Notes: generated by a model not told the origin, from the sequence alone. A stretch of 64,000 nucleotides of DNA from Actinernus sp. WN-2022 (GCA_030867875.1 JAOWCC010001589.1:146355745-146419744); one strand, 5' to 3'. Counted from the stretch's first letter, positions 9,766 through 21,285 are shown. A program made the numbers and translations.

Positions 9766-10727
9766 ACATAGAAAGGAATTGTTTGTATTGCTTAAATGGG
9801 AACACGGGTTCCTTTTTACCATAGAAAGGAACTGTTTGTACTGCTTAAATGGGAACACGGGTTCCTTTTTACCATAGAAAGGAACTGTTTGTAGTGCTTA
9901 AATGGGAACACGGGTTCCTTTTTACCATAGAAAGGAACTGTTTGTAGTGCTTAAATGGGAACACGGGTTCCTTTTTACCATAGAAAGGAACTGTTTGTAG
10001 TGCTTAAATGGGAACACGGGTTCCTTTTTACCATAGAAAGGAACTGTTTGTAGTGCTTAAATGGGAACACGGGTTCCTTTTTACCATAGAAAGGAACTGT
10101 TTGTAGTGCTTAAATGGGAACACGGGTTCCTTTTTACCATAGAAAGGAACTGTTTGTAGTGCTTAAATGGGAACACGGGTTCCTTTTTACCATAGAAAGG
10201 AACTGTTTGTAGTGCTTAAATGGGAACACGGGTTCCTTTTTACCATAGAAAGGAACTGTTTGTAGTGCTTAAATGGGAACACGGGTTCCTTTTTACCATA
10301 GAAAGGAACTGTTTGTAGTGCTTAAATGGGAACACGGGTTCCTTTTTACCATAGAAAGGAACTGTTTGTAGTGCTTAAATGGGAACACGGGTTCCTTTTT
10401 ACCATAGAAAGGAACTGTTTGTACTGCTTAAATGGGAACACGGGTTCCTTTTTACCATAGAAAGGAACTGTTTGTACTGCTTAAATGGGAACACGGGTTC
10501 CTTTTTACCATAGAAAGGAACTGTTTGTAGTGCTTAAATGGGAACACGGGTTCCTTTTTACCATACAAAGGAACTGTTTGTAGTGCTTAAATGGGAACAT
10601 GGGTTCCTTTCAACCATACAAAGGAACTGTTTGTAGTGCTTAAATGGGAACATGGGTTCCTTTCAACCATACAAAGGAACTGTTTGTAGTGCTTAAATGG
10701 GAACATGGGTTCCTTTTTACCATACAT
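9766..10727 (+). repeat. 53-bp tandem repeat, about 18 copies
   Basis: The unit contains CATAGAAAGGAACTGTTTGT and AATGGGAACACGGGTTCC; the spacing between identical words is 53 bp (e.g. 9818 to 9871). Copies are almost identical in the middle and drift at the right end (CACGGG becomes CATGGG, CATAGAAA becomes CATACAAA). Each unit carries the inverted pair GGAAC..GTTCC. No real gene is encoded. Confidence 0.95.
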
Positions 10728-11760
10728 TTGTTCCTGTTCAAGGAAAACGGGAACGATTTGCAGCGCATTAAAGGAACGAAGTGTTCCTAATTTTGTTAAA
10801 AGGGGAACACAAATTAGGAACAAAACTGTTCCTTTAAGGCATACTGTTCCCATTAGACGTAGAGGGGAACGCTGAGTAGCGATCATTAGGAACGAACTGT
10901 TCCTTGTTGTATTAAAGAGAACATTTAATAGGAACTGTTGTTCCTATCAAAGGTTGCGAGGAACGCTATGCAGCATTGAATAGGAACAAACTGTTCCTTG
11001 TTGTGCTTATGGGAACATTTAATAGGAACTGTTGTTCCTATCAAAGGTTGCGAGGAACGCTATGCAGCATTGAATAGGAACAAACTGTTCCTTGTTGTGT
11101 TAATGGGAACATTTCATAGGAACTGTTGTTCCTATTAAAGGTTGCGAGGAACGCTATGCAGCATTGAATAGGAACAAACTGTTCCTTGTTGTGTTAAAAG
11201 GGAACATTTAATAGGAACTGTTGTTCCTATTAAAGGTTGCGAGGAACGCTATGCAGCATTGAATAGGAACAAACTGTTCCTTGTTGTGTTAATGGGAACA
11301 TTTCATAGGAACTGTTGTTCCTATTAAAGGTTGCGAGGAACGCTATGCAGCATTGAATAGGAACAAACTGTTCCTTGTTGTGTTAAGGGGAACATTTAAT
11401 AGGAACAACAGTTCCTATTAAAGGTTGAGAGGAATAAAACGTTCCTTGTTGTGCATAATAGGAATTCCAGATAGGAACAGTTGTTCTCTTTCAATATAAA
11501 AGAGAACACACAGCCTACATAGGGACATTGCAGTTAGGACCATTTGTTCCTAAAACACCTAGATCGGAACAACTTGTTCTCTTAACTATCAGTGATTAGG
11601 ACCAATTTGTTCTCCTTTTTTACAAAAGGAACCCTTTGTTCCGAATAGACTTCTACTTTTGTTCCGATTTGCACTTTGTCGTTCCTGAATACGCCAAGTC
11701 AATCAGTTCCTAAATTGCTAAAGGAACGCATGTAGAAAACTCGCGGAACATTTGCATTTG
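10728..11760 (+). repeat. Diverged GGAAC/GTTCC field with a 93-bp tandem repeat
   Basis: From about 10920 to 11420 the unit lengthens to 93 bp (AATAGGAACTGTTGTTCC at 10928 recurs at 11021 and on), about 5 copies. Each unit contains the 15-bp palindrome GGAACAAACTGTTCC. From 11420 to 11760 the pattern dissolves into scattered GGAAC and GTTCC words. The field looks like an older part of the 53-bp array. Confidence 0.85.
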
Positions 11761-11884
11761 AATAAAAGTGCTCTGCGACGCGTTAAACTTGTTTTGAGCA
11801 TCTTTCAATGAAACCACAGTCTTAAGAACTTCGTTACTAACTTGTACACACAATATGAAGCGGTATTATGTTTTCGATGGAAAG

Positions 11885-13007
11885 TTATGCACTCTCACCA
11901 CTTTTTGGGAACGTTGATGAGCATACAATATTACAATAATTAAGGTATGGGTACACTAGGGACATCATTGTTTTCGAAGACAGGAAAAAACGAGATTTTG
12001 TTATAATGCCGACTGATTTTGATATTTTTTTAATTGACAAAGCTAATGTGGGATTTCCAGTGAAATGTTGATCAATAAAGACTCCAAGAAACTTTACGAC
12101 CTCCACTTGTTTTATATTTTTATTTTCCATAACTATGGGGCTGTGTGAGCACAAAATCTTCTGCTTGGGGCGAAATATCATATAATTAGTTTTCTCAATG
12201 TTTAGCGATAATTTATTGGCTCTAAGCCAGTTCGCAATTTGCGTTAATTCATGATTTAATACAGATATTAGATAACAAAGCTTTTTATGCGAGTAAAATA
12301 TACCTGTATCGTTGGCAAAGAGAAGGGATTGGGTCATTTTAGATGATTAGGTAGATCATTTATGTATATGATAAAGAGTAAGGGCCCGAGGTACACCACA
12401 ACTAATTGTTTTATAGGAAGAGCTAACTTACAATCCATTTGAGGGCGGTGCCATGAATACCATAAGTTTCTCAATTAGTATTTGGTGATTATGGGTGTCG
12501 AAAGCTTTTGACAAGTCAAAGAAAATGCCTGCAGAGATTTCGTTGTTGTCTATAGATGACGCAATATTGTTTAATAACTGAATTAAAGCTAGCGAGGTAG
12601 AATGATTTCCATGAAAGCCAAATTGGTTTTTGTACAGTATATCATGTTTATTCAGAAATTCATAAATGTGATTATAGACGATTTTCTAATAGAGTTTAGA
12701 GAAAGCTGGAAGGATAGAGATTGGTTTATAATTATTAAATTGCTCAGGATCGTCGGCTTTAAAAAGTGGAATAACCTTGGCTACTTTAAGCGCATCAGGG
12801 AACGTTCCGGTATTTAAAGACAAATTTATTAGTTCTGTAAGAGGCTCAATAACATGATCAAGGGTGAGACTAATAACTTTCATGGATATATTATCATAAC
12901 CAGGAGCTTTACCGAGACTGAATGTTGAAATAATATATCTTAGTTCAGTAGTAGATACTTCTCTGAACACCAGAGATTCCGAATGGGATCCATATAAAAA
13001 TATACGG
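11885..13007 (-). pseudogene. LINE reverse transcriptase (CR1/L2-like), decayed
   Basis: Minus-strand RT blocks in order: KAPGYDNIS, PLFKADD, YKPISILP, then FFDLSKAFDTHNH (near 12500, another frame), then FANDTGIF, where the catalytic FADD has become FAND, and WLRANKLSLNIEKT. Frames change between 12686 and 12337. This is the 3' half of a non-LTR element that copies itself by target-primed reverse transcription. Loss of a catalytic Asp and the frame breaks mean it is dead. Confidence 0.85.
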
Positions 13008-14037
13008 AGCCACATTAAATAAAAAAATAAACTCCAGAATATTTATTTCGTAGAATTAATCATTTTCCAGTAAAGCTGAGAAGCTTGTGTTGCATTTTAA
13101 ACTACAACGCAATAAAATCACACTTTCCTCAAAGTTCGCGGTACTCTTGTGTCAAAAACCAGACAATCAGTCTCCACTGCTGAAAGCGCACCTGAACTCG
13201 GAGAATCGTTGTATCAGTGGCTTCTTGAATTGAAAACATATGCAATAGATGACTTTTAAAAATACTGAATGATTGACGGATCTGTTAATCTACAAAAGCT
13301 AAAGTTTATCAGATGAAATAAAAACACCGAACTAACGATGGGACGTTGTTTAACGCAATCCCACGCAACCTTTCTTTTGGTGACCCTTCGATAATTATTA
13401 ATTATCGAAGCGTCAAGACCATCAAGGAACATTCATTATGGATTTGAAGACTGATAGCTTCAAAAGCTTAGTTTAATACCGCCGTTTCATTGCTACACGA
13501 TAGGGTGAGACGTACATTCCCGCCGGGCCAGATTTTTGCCGCTCATCGTGATTTGCAGTCTTTAATACTATCAGTAAATGAATATCCTGGAACTCGCGGT
13601 ATCTCAAACAAGTTTTCCCTTCCCTTGAGTGTATCAATATTTATTCTACTTGCCTGCTAAAACAGCCGAGTGCTTAAGATACATATATTTGCTTTTCGAT
13701 TATCGTACTCTAGAAAACATTTATATTCAAGAGGGAAATAAAAGGCGAACGTCGATATCTGAAGTTGGAAACAAAAATCTTAGCGTACAAAAACAGCCGC
13801 GTCTTCCCGAGCTCAAAGAAGCGACCAGTTCTTGCGTTAAGACTTCATCTTCTTGCGTTTCATCTTCTTGCGGATAAGCTCAAAATATTTAGTTGTTCTG
13901 CTTCAGCATGAACTTTTTCCGGTTCAGTAGTTCTTGCGTCTAAAGCGCAAAAAGTTGGTTTAGGCCTTCTTGCGGCAGCTTGCGTGTTCTTGCGTCGCAA
14001 GAAGTTACTTGCGCCACCTCTTGCGCGTGCATTATTC
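13008..14037. mobile_element. About 1.03 kb insertion inside the LINE, type unknown
   Basis: LINE-like sequence stops at about 13007 and resumes at about 14043. TACGG occurs at both edges (13003-13007 and 14038-14042) and may be a target duplication. The insert has no gene. Its right end (13830-14030) holds roughly ten CTTGCG words, several as TTCTTGCG. No terminal inverted repeat was seen. Confidence 0.45.
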
Positions 14038-14042
14038 TACGG

Positions 14043-15120
14043 CTGTACTGTATATCTTTGTGAAGTGACACAGTAGGAACAATTTTAGCAGGAAGATTGG
14101 GGCCAATGTTAGTAAAATACTCGCAAAAAAACGGTTTGCGATATGTTGTCGGATATGTTAATAGCATTACATTTGAAAGAAGATGGGTATATAGTTCTAG
14201 CTTTGCGCTTATTTAGTACCTCATTAAGGGTTTTCCATGTAGCTTTAAGGTCATTCTTCGAACTTTCAAATTTCTCATAATACTCTTTTTTTAGCAATTC
14301 TAATTAAATGGTTCAACTTGTTTTTATAGGACGTATACTTGACTTAATGCTCCGGAATGGGTTTGTTTAAGAATTGTTTATATAATCCTTTTTTCTGATC
14401 GATTTTCTAAGACCTTTAGTAAGCCAGGGATTGCAAAACGTTTTTAACTTCTTTCCTTTTAAGATCTTGACCGGAAAACTAAGATTATAAAACTCGGTGT
14501 ACTTTGCAATAAAGGAACTATAGGCAGAGTTTGCATTGTTTCTATGTATATCGGTCCAATTAAAATTACTCTGACATTTTAAGTTTGTTTAAAAGATTGT
14601 TTGAAGTAAATTCACGGATAACAAGGCGTCCATTGGTTTTAGTCGACGAGCTGTCACAATAAACAAACGAGAAAATGGGTAAATGGTCTGATATGTCATT
14701 AATAACGAGTCCATCATCAGAATGGGATGTATAGTTGTTAGTAAATATATTGTCAATAAGCGTAGCAGTGTTAGAGGTCAATCGAGTCGGTCTGGTGATA
14801 AGTGGAAGAAGTGAGTGAGAACAAAAGATCAATAAATTCACTTGTTGCGGAATGCTGCGAGTGGTTCAACAAATTCAAATTAGTATCGCCCACTATATAA
14901 ATCGCTTTGTTTTCTTTAGTAACAATAGCTAGTAGTTTCTGAAAGGAGTCAAGAAATTCATTTACATTTGGTGATCGGGGTCGATAAACAGTTCCTACAA
15001 TAATGTTTTTCCCATGAGGGATGTTAATTTCAGCAAACACAGATTCAAAACATTCAGAGTCTGAGAGACAGAAATCAGGTCTAATTGTAAAGTCAAACTA
15101 TCCTGTAAATACAGCCCCAC
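14043..15120 (-). pseudogene. LINE endonuclease and linker region, decayed
   Basis: On the minus strand, 15040-14771 has an AP-endonuclease-like segment (VGTVYRPRSPNVNEF, YIVGDTNLN). The next frame has LIDNIFTN and INDISDHLPIF, the catalytic SDH motif. 14297-14043 gives the linker (KNDLKATWKTLNEVLNKRK, YFTNIGPNLPAKI) that precedes RT in CR1/L2 elements. At least two frameshifts separate the blocks. Same element as the RT at 11885-13007. Confidence 0.8.
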
Positions 15121-15299
15121 ACCACCACCTGATTTAGAAGAACGATTGGTAGAAACAAATATATAACCAGAAATATTTACCTTATTACAGTTAGAATCAT
15201 GTAATCAGGTTTCAGAAACGCCTAAAAAGGAAAATTTGTTTTCAATAGTGCCTAGCAACAAGTTGAATTTGTCAAAATTTCCGGAAAGGCTACGGGCGT

Positions 15300-15653
15300 T
15301 CAAGTGTAACGCAGAAAACCAATATTATTTACCTTATTAGATGCAAGTTTGTTTAGCTGATCTTCTGTGTAGTGTCCACAGGTGGTAGGCGCAGTATCAA
15401 CATTTTTATCAAGATCATTTGATTTAGCAGTATTTTTGTCAATGTCAAGTCGGTTAAAATACAGACATTCTAAGCGGTCGATGTCAAAATTGACAGAACC
15501 ATGGGACATTTCAAATATAGCCAGATTAAAGGAGAAATCATCCAGTTGATTACAAGGGAAAATATGCTGTAGGCAATTAGGACATAGCCAATTTGAGACG
15601 TTTGGAGGGACTGAACTTCGTAAATTTATAAGACTACAGTTATTACACGACAA
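15300..15653 (-). pseudogene. LINE 5' region with zinc-finger-like N-terminus
   Basis: Minus-strand frame beginning MSCNNCSL, with WLCPNCLQHIFPC a little later: paired CxxC motifs as in the PHD-like N-termini of cnidarian CR1/L2 proteins. It lies just 5' of the endonuclease segment in the same orientation, with a gap of about 200 bp, so it is the start of the same decayed LINE. Confidence 0.55.
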
Positions 15654-15979
15654 ATTGAAATTAAGTTAGTTTAAGAGAATATTTACGAAATTACTTAGAA
15701 AAAGAAAAGAAAAGCGAGTGTATTAATCTGTTCTACCTTACTGGCGGTTTGGAGCTCTGTCTTTAATGATCAGTCTCATGGATCTTAACCAGCTCAAGCG
15801 CTTTGTTTGTGCATTCCCGGCGGCTAAACACAATAAGTGCCCTCAGGATGGATGAACGGAACTCGAACTGTGCTATATGAGGGATGAGGTTTTGGGTATA
15901 AGGTTGGGAAAGAGACCACGAATCTTGGGTTATTTTGTGGCTGCTGGTGCCTAGATAGAGCGAAGCATGAGGGCGCGAA

Positions 15980-16333
15980 GATCACCTGTTATCCCATCCT
16001 TAATAACAATGAGCTGAGATGCGAGTGTTGTGTAATAGTATACTCTCGAAATAGAAACGCGAAGTGTTAAACCCCCAAATATGGTTAAACATGCATGCAG
16101 GGATTCACGTGACTCCTCCGGGACGGCTATAAATAGCAAAGGACCACTCCTTTCCGCTCAGTCTTCAAATCAGCGCGAAGGGAGATAGTGTCGGTGGAAC
16201 GGCCTACCCCGCGGGAAATTCGTGCTGACTACACCTGCCGTAATCCCACACTTCTCCTGAGGCGCTCGATCACCTGGTATCCCATCCTTAGTGACAATGA
16301 GCGTGAGATGCGAGTGTTGTGTAATAGTATACT
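15980..16333 (+). repeat. Pair of 66-bp direct repeats about 220 bp apart
   Basis: Copy 1 (15980-16045) and copy 2 (16268-16333) share GATCACCTG.TATCCCATCC and GATGCGAGTGTTGTGTAATA with few changes. The second runs into the Harbinger-type transposase fragment. Between them is a TATA-like GGCTATAAATAG (about 16125) followed by non-repetitive sequence; what it serves is unknown. Confidence 0.75.
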
Positions 16334-16690
16334 ATTCATCATACGAGTCTAAAAATACTATGAAAGCCCTTCTAGGTATCAGTCGTAGTGGAGTGATCAA
16401 TTTTCTAAGTGAATTTTTCCCTGGAAGCTCTTCTGATAAGGAAATAGTTGTCCAAAGTGATGTTTTGTCAACATTAAACCGAGGAGATCAAGTAATGGCT
16501 GACAAAGGTTTTAACTGTCAAGATAGGCTGGCCTCTGTAGGAACTACACTAGTACTTTCGCGCATGCTTAGAGGTATTAAGCAATTATCCTAAGAACAGA
16601 CAGAACATAATAAAAGAGTAGCAAGGATTCATGTAGAGAGGGTGATGGAGAGAATAAAAAACTGGCAATTTTTTGACCACATATTAGTAT
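16330..16690 (+). pseudogene. Harbinger/PIF-type (DDE_Tnp_4) transposase fragment
   Basis: The plus-strand frame reads YYSSYESKNTMKALLGIS, FFPGSSSDKEIV, GDQVMADKGFNCQD and LRGIKQLS. After a TAA at 16591 it continues in the same frame with RIHVERVMERIKNWQFF. The DKG and the R.HVER.. helix carrying the catalytic Glu are the usual DDE_Tnp_4 landmarks. Only the C-terminal half remains. No flanking terminal repeats were found. Confidence 0.8.
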
Positions 16691-16699
16691 TTTATTGCT

Positions 16700-17540
16700 A
16701 TTGGCCTGTAGCTAGGGAAAATGTCCATAGTCGGCTTTTTGATTGACGGCCGTACGAGAGTACGCACATCTTTTGTAGGTATAATTGATAGTACTCCATG
16801 GAGCTACAGTATAATGAATCAGGAAGGATGCACAGTATTTACTCTGTAAAAAACACACTTTCAAATATTGACATTATAACTGGCATTAATAATAATAAAA
16901 TGTATATTTAAAGAGGACGCCCCAGTCACCCAAAGGTGTTTTCATCCTGCATTAGCAAACAGGGTCTTGGTATATGCACTGCTGAATTCCAAAGTAGCAA
17001 AAGTAATGGGCTATTTACTTACTGAACTGGTGTTGAATCAACGAGACGGTTGGTCACATGATGATGGTCCAGTGTTTCGAAGGATTGCACAAATATACCA
17101 ACTCTGATTGAGAAGGGAGGTATATCTGCATGCAAGGTTCCAGCCCATAATTTGCTGCATGTGTCAAATAATGCAGTGAGTTCTCACAACCTGACAATTA
17201 TTGATGTGTTAATTTTGAGAGGGCAGTCAAGAGATACATAGAAACACTATCAAGTTTCAAAAACTTTGAACGTACGTATGCTAAGAGAGAGTCCCGTCGG
17301 AAGCTGCTCAAAGTACTGAGTCCCAAATATGTCATTGAAGAAACAAGGAACAATATAAATCTGATTTGGGAAAAGGTATGTTTATAGTTAAAATGCATAC
17401 ATACGTAATGCTACATCATAATTGTTGATTATTGTAATTTATAAACGGCACAACATTGTAGGAACAATTTTGCAGTGGATAAATCCCTAAATATAATGAG
17501 GCTGCACATGTAATTAGTGACCAGTTACCTCAATCATTAG
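16700..17540. other. Non-coding stretch with a decayed reading frame
   Basis: Short plus-strand pieces such as QRDGWSHDDGPVFRRIAQIY (about 17038) and RRKLLKVLSPKYVIEETRNN (about 17300) look like remnants of protein-coding sequence, but I do not recognise the family. Confidence 0.35.
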
Positions 17541-17542
17541 TA

Positions 17543-19700
17543 CACTGGACAAAACAATTCTGGATCGACTTTTTGTCACATAAATCCTCTAAAATTTAGC
17601 CGAATTTAACGAAAAAAGAACATAACATTAAACAGGAAATGCCACACATGGAAAGTTTTTTATTAAGCTTTTAATTTTAGTAAGGTGGAAAAATTTCACC
17701 CGTTGTAGGAAGTTTTTGTTCAAGTTTGTTTACAAGAGTTTTTGAGATTGAAACGTTTTAAAAGTTACATTTCCACAGCGTATTTTAAATTTGAACCAAA
17801 TGCCTTTCAAAAAGGGGGATTTGAACAATCCCTCTTTCAAGAAAATTGGGCCGATAAATGGCATGGAAAATAGAGACAAGCCATTTTCGCCACGACTGGG
17901 AAGAGCCGTGCTCGACAGAATTAAATATGGCGTCGATACGAGGACTGCACTGGCAGACGCTGGTGTTTTTGACCAAAATGCTGCACAACGATGGAAAGAG
18001 TTATTAATTGAGAGGGGAGATGTTACTCCATTAAAAAGAAGTGGTGGAAGGCGTAGGAAAGTGCCGTAAATTCACCAGAGGAGAGATTATTAGAGCGACT
18101 GGCCGACCAAGACCCTTATGACAGCACATAAATGATCGCTTGCCGATTACTGAACAGAACAGGCATAGAAATAAGTTCACGAACTGTCCGTCGTCAACTC
18201 TATCAGTGAGCCGAGGATAGGTTCAGCAATAAAGTTTCAAAACAGACCTGTAGTGAAGTAAACTTAGAACGTATTCTAGACATGCAGATGGCTATTTGGA
18301 TGGGATGTTCCACGCCATTGAACAAGGCAACTGTTCGCCTGAAGAGTTTTATTTTGCGGACGAGTGTCCAATTGACCTATTTCATTATGACGTCATATCA
18401 AAACAATCTATTGTTTAAACGCTAAGGATCACGGTCGTGGGAGGGGGACAAAACAGGGACAAAACAGGGACAAAACAGCAACAACACAAAGGAAATCGCT
18501 ATCAAATGCATTTTGAAGAACGTAGAATAGCGGTAACAGCCACCAAATACGGTAAATATTGTGGGATAAACATTGATACAGCTGATATCTGGAAACCAGA
18601 CAATTCGAAGTTAAATTTTCCTCAGCAGAGCAGATTTAGTTCAAAATTCTATTGTTCAAGTCGATTCTGTCCCCCTCATAAACAAGCCGTGACGTCATAA
18701 TGATATAGGTAATTCTGATCGGAGTGTTGCCTAGAAAAGGTCGCTGCAGAAGAGGCGAGAAATTGCACGGAAGAACCCCATCGGCCAAGAAAGTTAACCC
18801 TCCATTCAGCGATTGGCCCTCGAGGCTACTACAAGGTGTGGCTGTCCGAGAACAATGCAATTGACACAAAAGTCAAGCACTTTGTCCTTGATTACATCAA
18901 GCCACCAAACTCAGAATGCTCCAAACCTCGGGGTCCATCACTGCCGATTACCGTTCCTCCTCACAGTTTCTTTATCTGGGATCGCCTTGGTAGAGCTGGA
19001 AGATGTAATAATCTTTCCAACAGCACTATAATCCACATATCTGTGATCGGTTTCGCCAGGCGAAGGTACAGGTTGTGATGCTGCCTACGAAGGGCCATGA
19101 AGCTAATCCAACCAAGCTGTTTCAAGCCATAAACCAGGAGAATGTGAAACGATGGAGAGCTCCTGGTCAACCGGCCGACGAATGTGGCCCAAGAGATTTC
19201 TTTGAGGCACAGCAGGCGGTATCAGATGCCCTTGGTAGGCTACGCTACAACACAAATGCCTTCTGTGGTTGGTACGCTGCACCAGCCACAACCCGTCATC
19301 TTGTCAGTCGCGAGACGGCATGAAAACGCGGAATCTGACATTTTTCTGTGGCCACAAAAGATATAAAGAACTTTTCTATACTTCTGTGCAGTTTTATTCT
19401 CCAAGAGTTGAGTAAATGCGAGAGAAAATGCGACCGAATCCGCTGTTTTGCATCGAACGTTGAATCTGCTTGTCCTGACATTTCATTTCCGAGAAATCAC
19501 GTGATTTTGAGGATTTCGTCATTGGAGTTTCCTTATTTAGAAACGGTGTACATATGAACTACGTCGCAATATTTTCACAAAAATAAAATCCCATGTGTGG
19601 AATTTTATGAGGTTTTAAATTAACACAAGACTTAGAGAATTTCGTTTCTTGTCTTTATATTATTAATTGGAATATCGATCCAGAATTGTTTTGTCCAGGG
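17543..19700 (+). mobile_element. Tc1/mariner-like element, 2158 bp, with TA target duplication
   Basis: The left end CACTGGACAAAACAATTCTG (17543 on) and the right end CAGAATTGTTTTGTCCAGGG (to 19700) are inverted over 26 bp with one mismatch at position 2. TA flanks both sides (17541-17542, 19701-19702). Termini and TA duplication are diagnostic for the superfamily. Inside is a broken transposase and, at 18441-18475, a small GGGACAAAACA triplication. Confidence 0.9.
17791..19323 (+). pseudogene. Decayed transposase of the Tc1/mariner-like element
   Basis: An N-terminal helix-turn-helix segment (LDRIKYGVDTRTALADAGV, about 17905-17970) leads into RRKVP and a stop at 18067. A second helix-turn-helix, EISSRTVRRQLYQ, follows near 18170, typical of Tc1/Tc3 DNA-binding domains. 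Later pieces (HFVLDYIKPP, 18876; IWDRLGRAG, 18973) are in several frames. No full DDE set can be read. Confidence 0.65.
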
Positions 19701-19702
19701 TA

Positions 19703-20340
19703 CTACTTCTGGACTGTAGTTTTCTCTTGGTAGGGAGTTTATTCATTTTATGACATCACAGGATCCACGAAAAGTAATTAAAATTAGGGACTAAATGCCA
19801 GAAATATTACAAAATTTGTAGGATTAATACCTTTTTATGAGAAACAAACACAACAGTACAGTAATTGTTTTTATTTTTTAACATGATACTTGCACTTTAC
19901 GTTAATGCCTAGCAAATGAAGAAATGTTATGTTGTTTTTAATGCCCATTTTAGCTGTCAATTTCCATGCATTCAAAGAATCACACTCTACATTTGGTTAA
20001 TATTTTGGTACCTGCAGTTTGAGTTACATAGTACCACTTCAAAAATATCATAATATTGCTGACAAGAGAAATAGTACTTTGTGTTTTCCTCTAGATGTGT
20101 GCCAAGAGTGTTAAGGCAGCCAAACACATTGCAAAGACACTGGGCAACTCGCCCACTTATGCAAATGATGTAACAATGGCATACTTGTGAGAGGAATGGG
20201 TTGCAATGAAGTGCACCTGACAAGGCAAGATATCCAGCTAGTAAAAGACTGTGACCACAGATTTGCAGCTATATATATTCCAGAGATTGCTGGAGCATTC
20301 CGAAGCCTTTTTCATCTTTTTATATCTTTCTAATTAAACA
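19703..20340. other. AT-rich non-coding stretch
   Basis: No gene or repeat recognised. Confidence 0.4.
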
Positions 20341-20348
20341 TAATTTAT

Positions 20349-20935
20349 GTGTTTGGCACAAAAGCAAATAAAAGCTTATCTAGGGGGCTCACACTCCGAA
20401 GCCTTTATAAGACACTGCACTCTGCTCTGGGAATGCTGTACAGACAAGGTGAGCATATACTACTAGAAGACAATGGTGTTAATCACATTGCAATTATAAC
20501 TGCATTTTTGTGCATCAGCATCGAAGGGGTAAAGCACAAGTTTGTGCAAGCACAAACGTATCAGAAGTTATTAGATGTTGATGGTGAACAGTTTACTGAA
20601 CCACACAGTGGTTATGAACCACACAGTGGTTATGATGTTGTTATAGTGACAGCACCAACTGAGATTATTGCTTCCATCACATCAGTAGATCGGTTCACCC
20701 TTTGGATATCCAACAGAACCAAGATGCAAGAATTGTGATGTATTTTCAGAGGAAAGTATTGCCAATGCAATCAGAATTTGACATTTGCATCCCTTTTTAT
20801 CCACAACTGCATGACATGGTTCTGATAAGAGGTGATGAGGCCGACTCTTGACTGGCAAAAGGTAAACGTGTTCAGTCCCAGGCAAAAACTGTTAGAGTAC
20901 TCTATTACAGGAAAGACAGGCCAGGACAGTGCCTC
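20349..20935 (+). pseudogene. Unassigned protein-coding relic
   Basis: The frame 20349-20738 (129 codons) contains YDVVIVTAPTE, reminiscent of the flavoprotein prenylcysteine oxidase, but the match is short. The segment 20735-20935 reads in another frame as DICIPFYPQLHDMVLIRGDE then TVRVLYYRKDRPG, the look of a small barrel domain. A 19-bp tandem duplication (GAACCACACAGTGGTTATG) sits at 20598-20635. It could be exons of one broken gene or two. I do not assign a function. Confidence 0.3.
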
Positions 20936-20952
20936 GCAGTTTAGCAGCCGCC

Positions 20953-21285
20953 TCACTAGTTAGCTCAGTTGGTAGAGCACGGTCTACAGAGCGAGAGGTC
21001 GCGGGTTCGAATCCCGGCCGCGTCCTTGGGCAGGGACATATAGATCGTTGGCCTTGTCTCCTTCCTCTTCTAATCCTTTCGAGGGGGGACGTGAAAGAAC
21101 CCGTTGTGTTATTTCGAGAAAGAGTAAGGGATTGTATCCCGACACAACAATGATTGTAAACTGCATGGCCCAGCACATTGCGCCACAATAACAGTCAGTA
21201 TCACAAACATAACCTTGTGAAACGCATTTCAATATATCCATATAGAATGTGCGCTATATAAATGAATACCTTTTTTATTTATTTT
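20953..21285 (+). repeat. tRNA-derived SINE
   Basis: Pol III A box TAGCTCAGTTGGTAGAGC (20961-20978) and B box GGTTCGAATCC (21004-21014) lie in a tRNA-like head whose anticodon arm is a base short and unpaired. A unique body follows, and a tail GCGCTATATAAATG then a T/A-rich end. Head plus body of about 330 bp is SINE structure, not a tRNA gene. Confidence 0.8.

Noticed and set aside
10587..10886. 99-codon minus-strand frame in the GGAAC arrays
   Set aside because: Composed of the tandem repeat; the same words stay open wherever the unit has no stop.
9766..11420. CRISPR-like repeat array
   Set aside because: Repeats are contiguous without unique spacers, and the genome is eukaryotic.
10928..11420. 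Steroid-receptor response elements as a firm call
   Set aside because: GGAACAnnnTGTTCC fits the geometry, but the word is part of a tandem repeat and cnidarians are not known to have classical steroid receptors; kept only as an observation.
20349..20738. Prenylcysteine oxidase gene
   Set aside because: Only one short motif (YDVVIVTAPTE) resembles it; no FAD-binding start or other conserved blocks.
20953..21024. tRNA gene
   Set aside because: A and B boxes are present, but the anticodon arm does not pair properly and the unit continues into a SINE body and tail.
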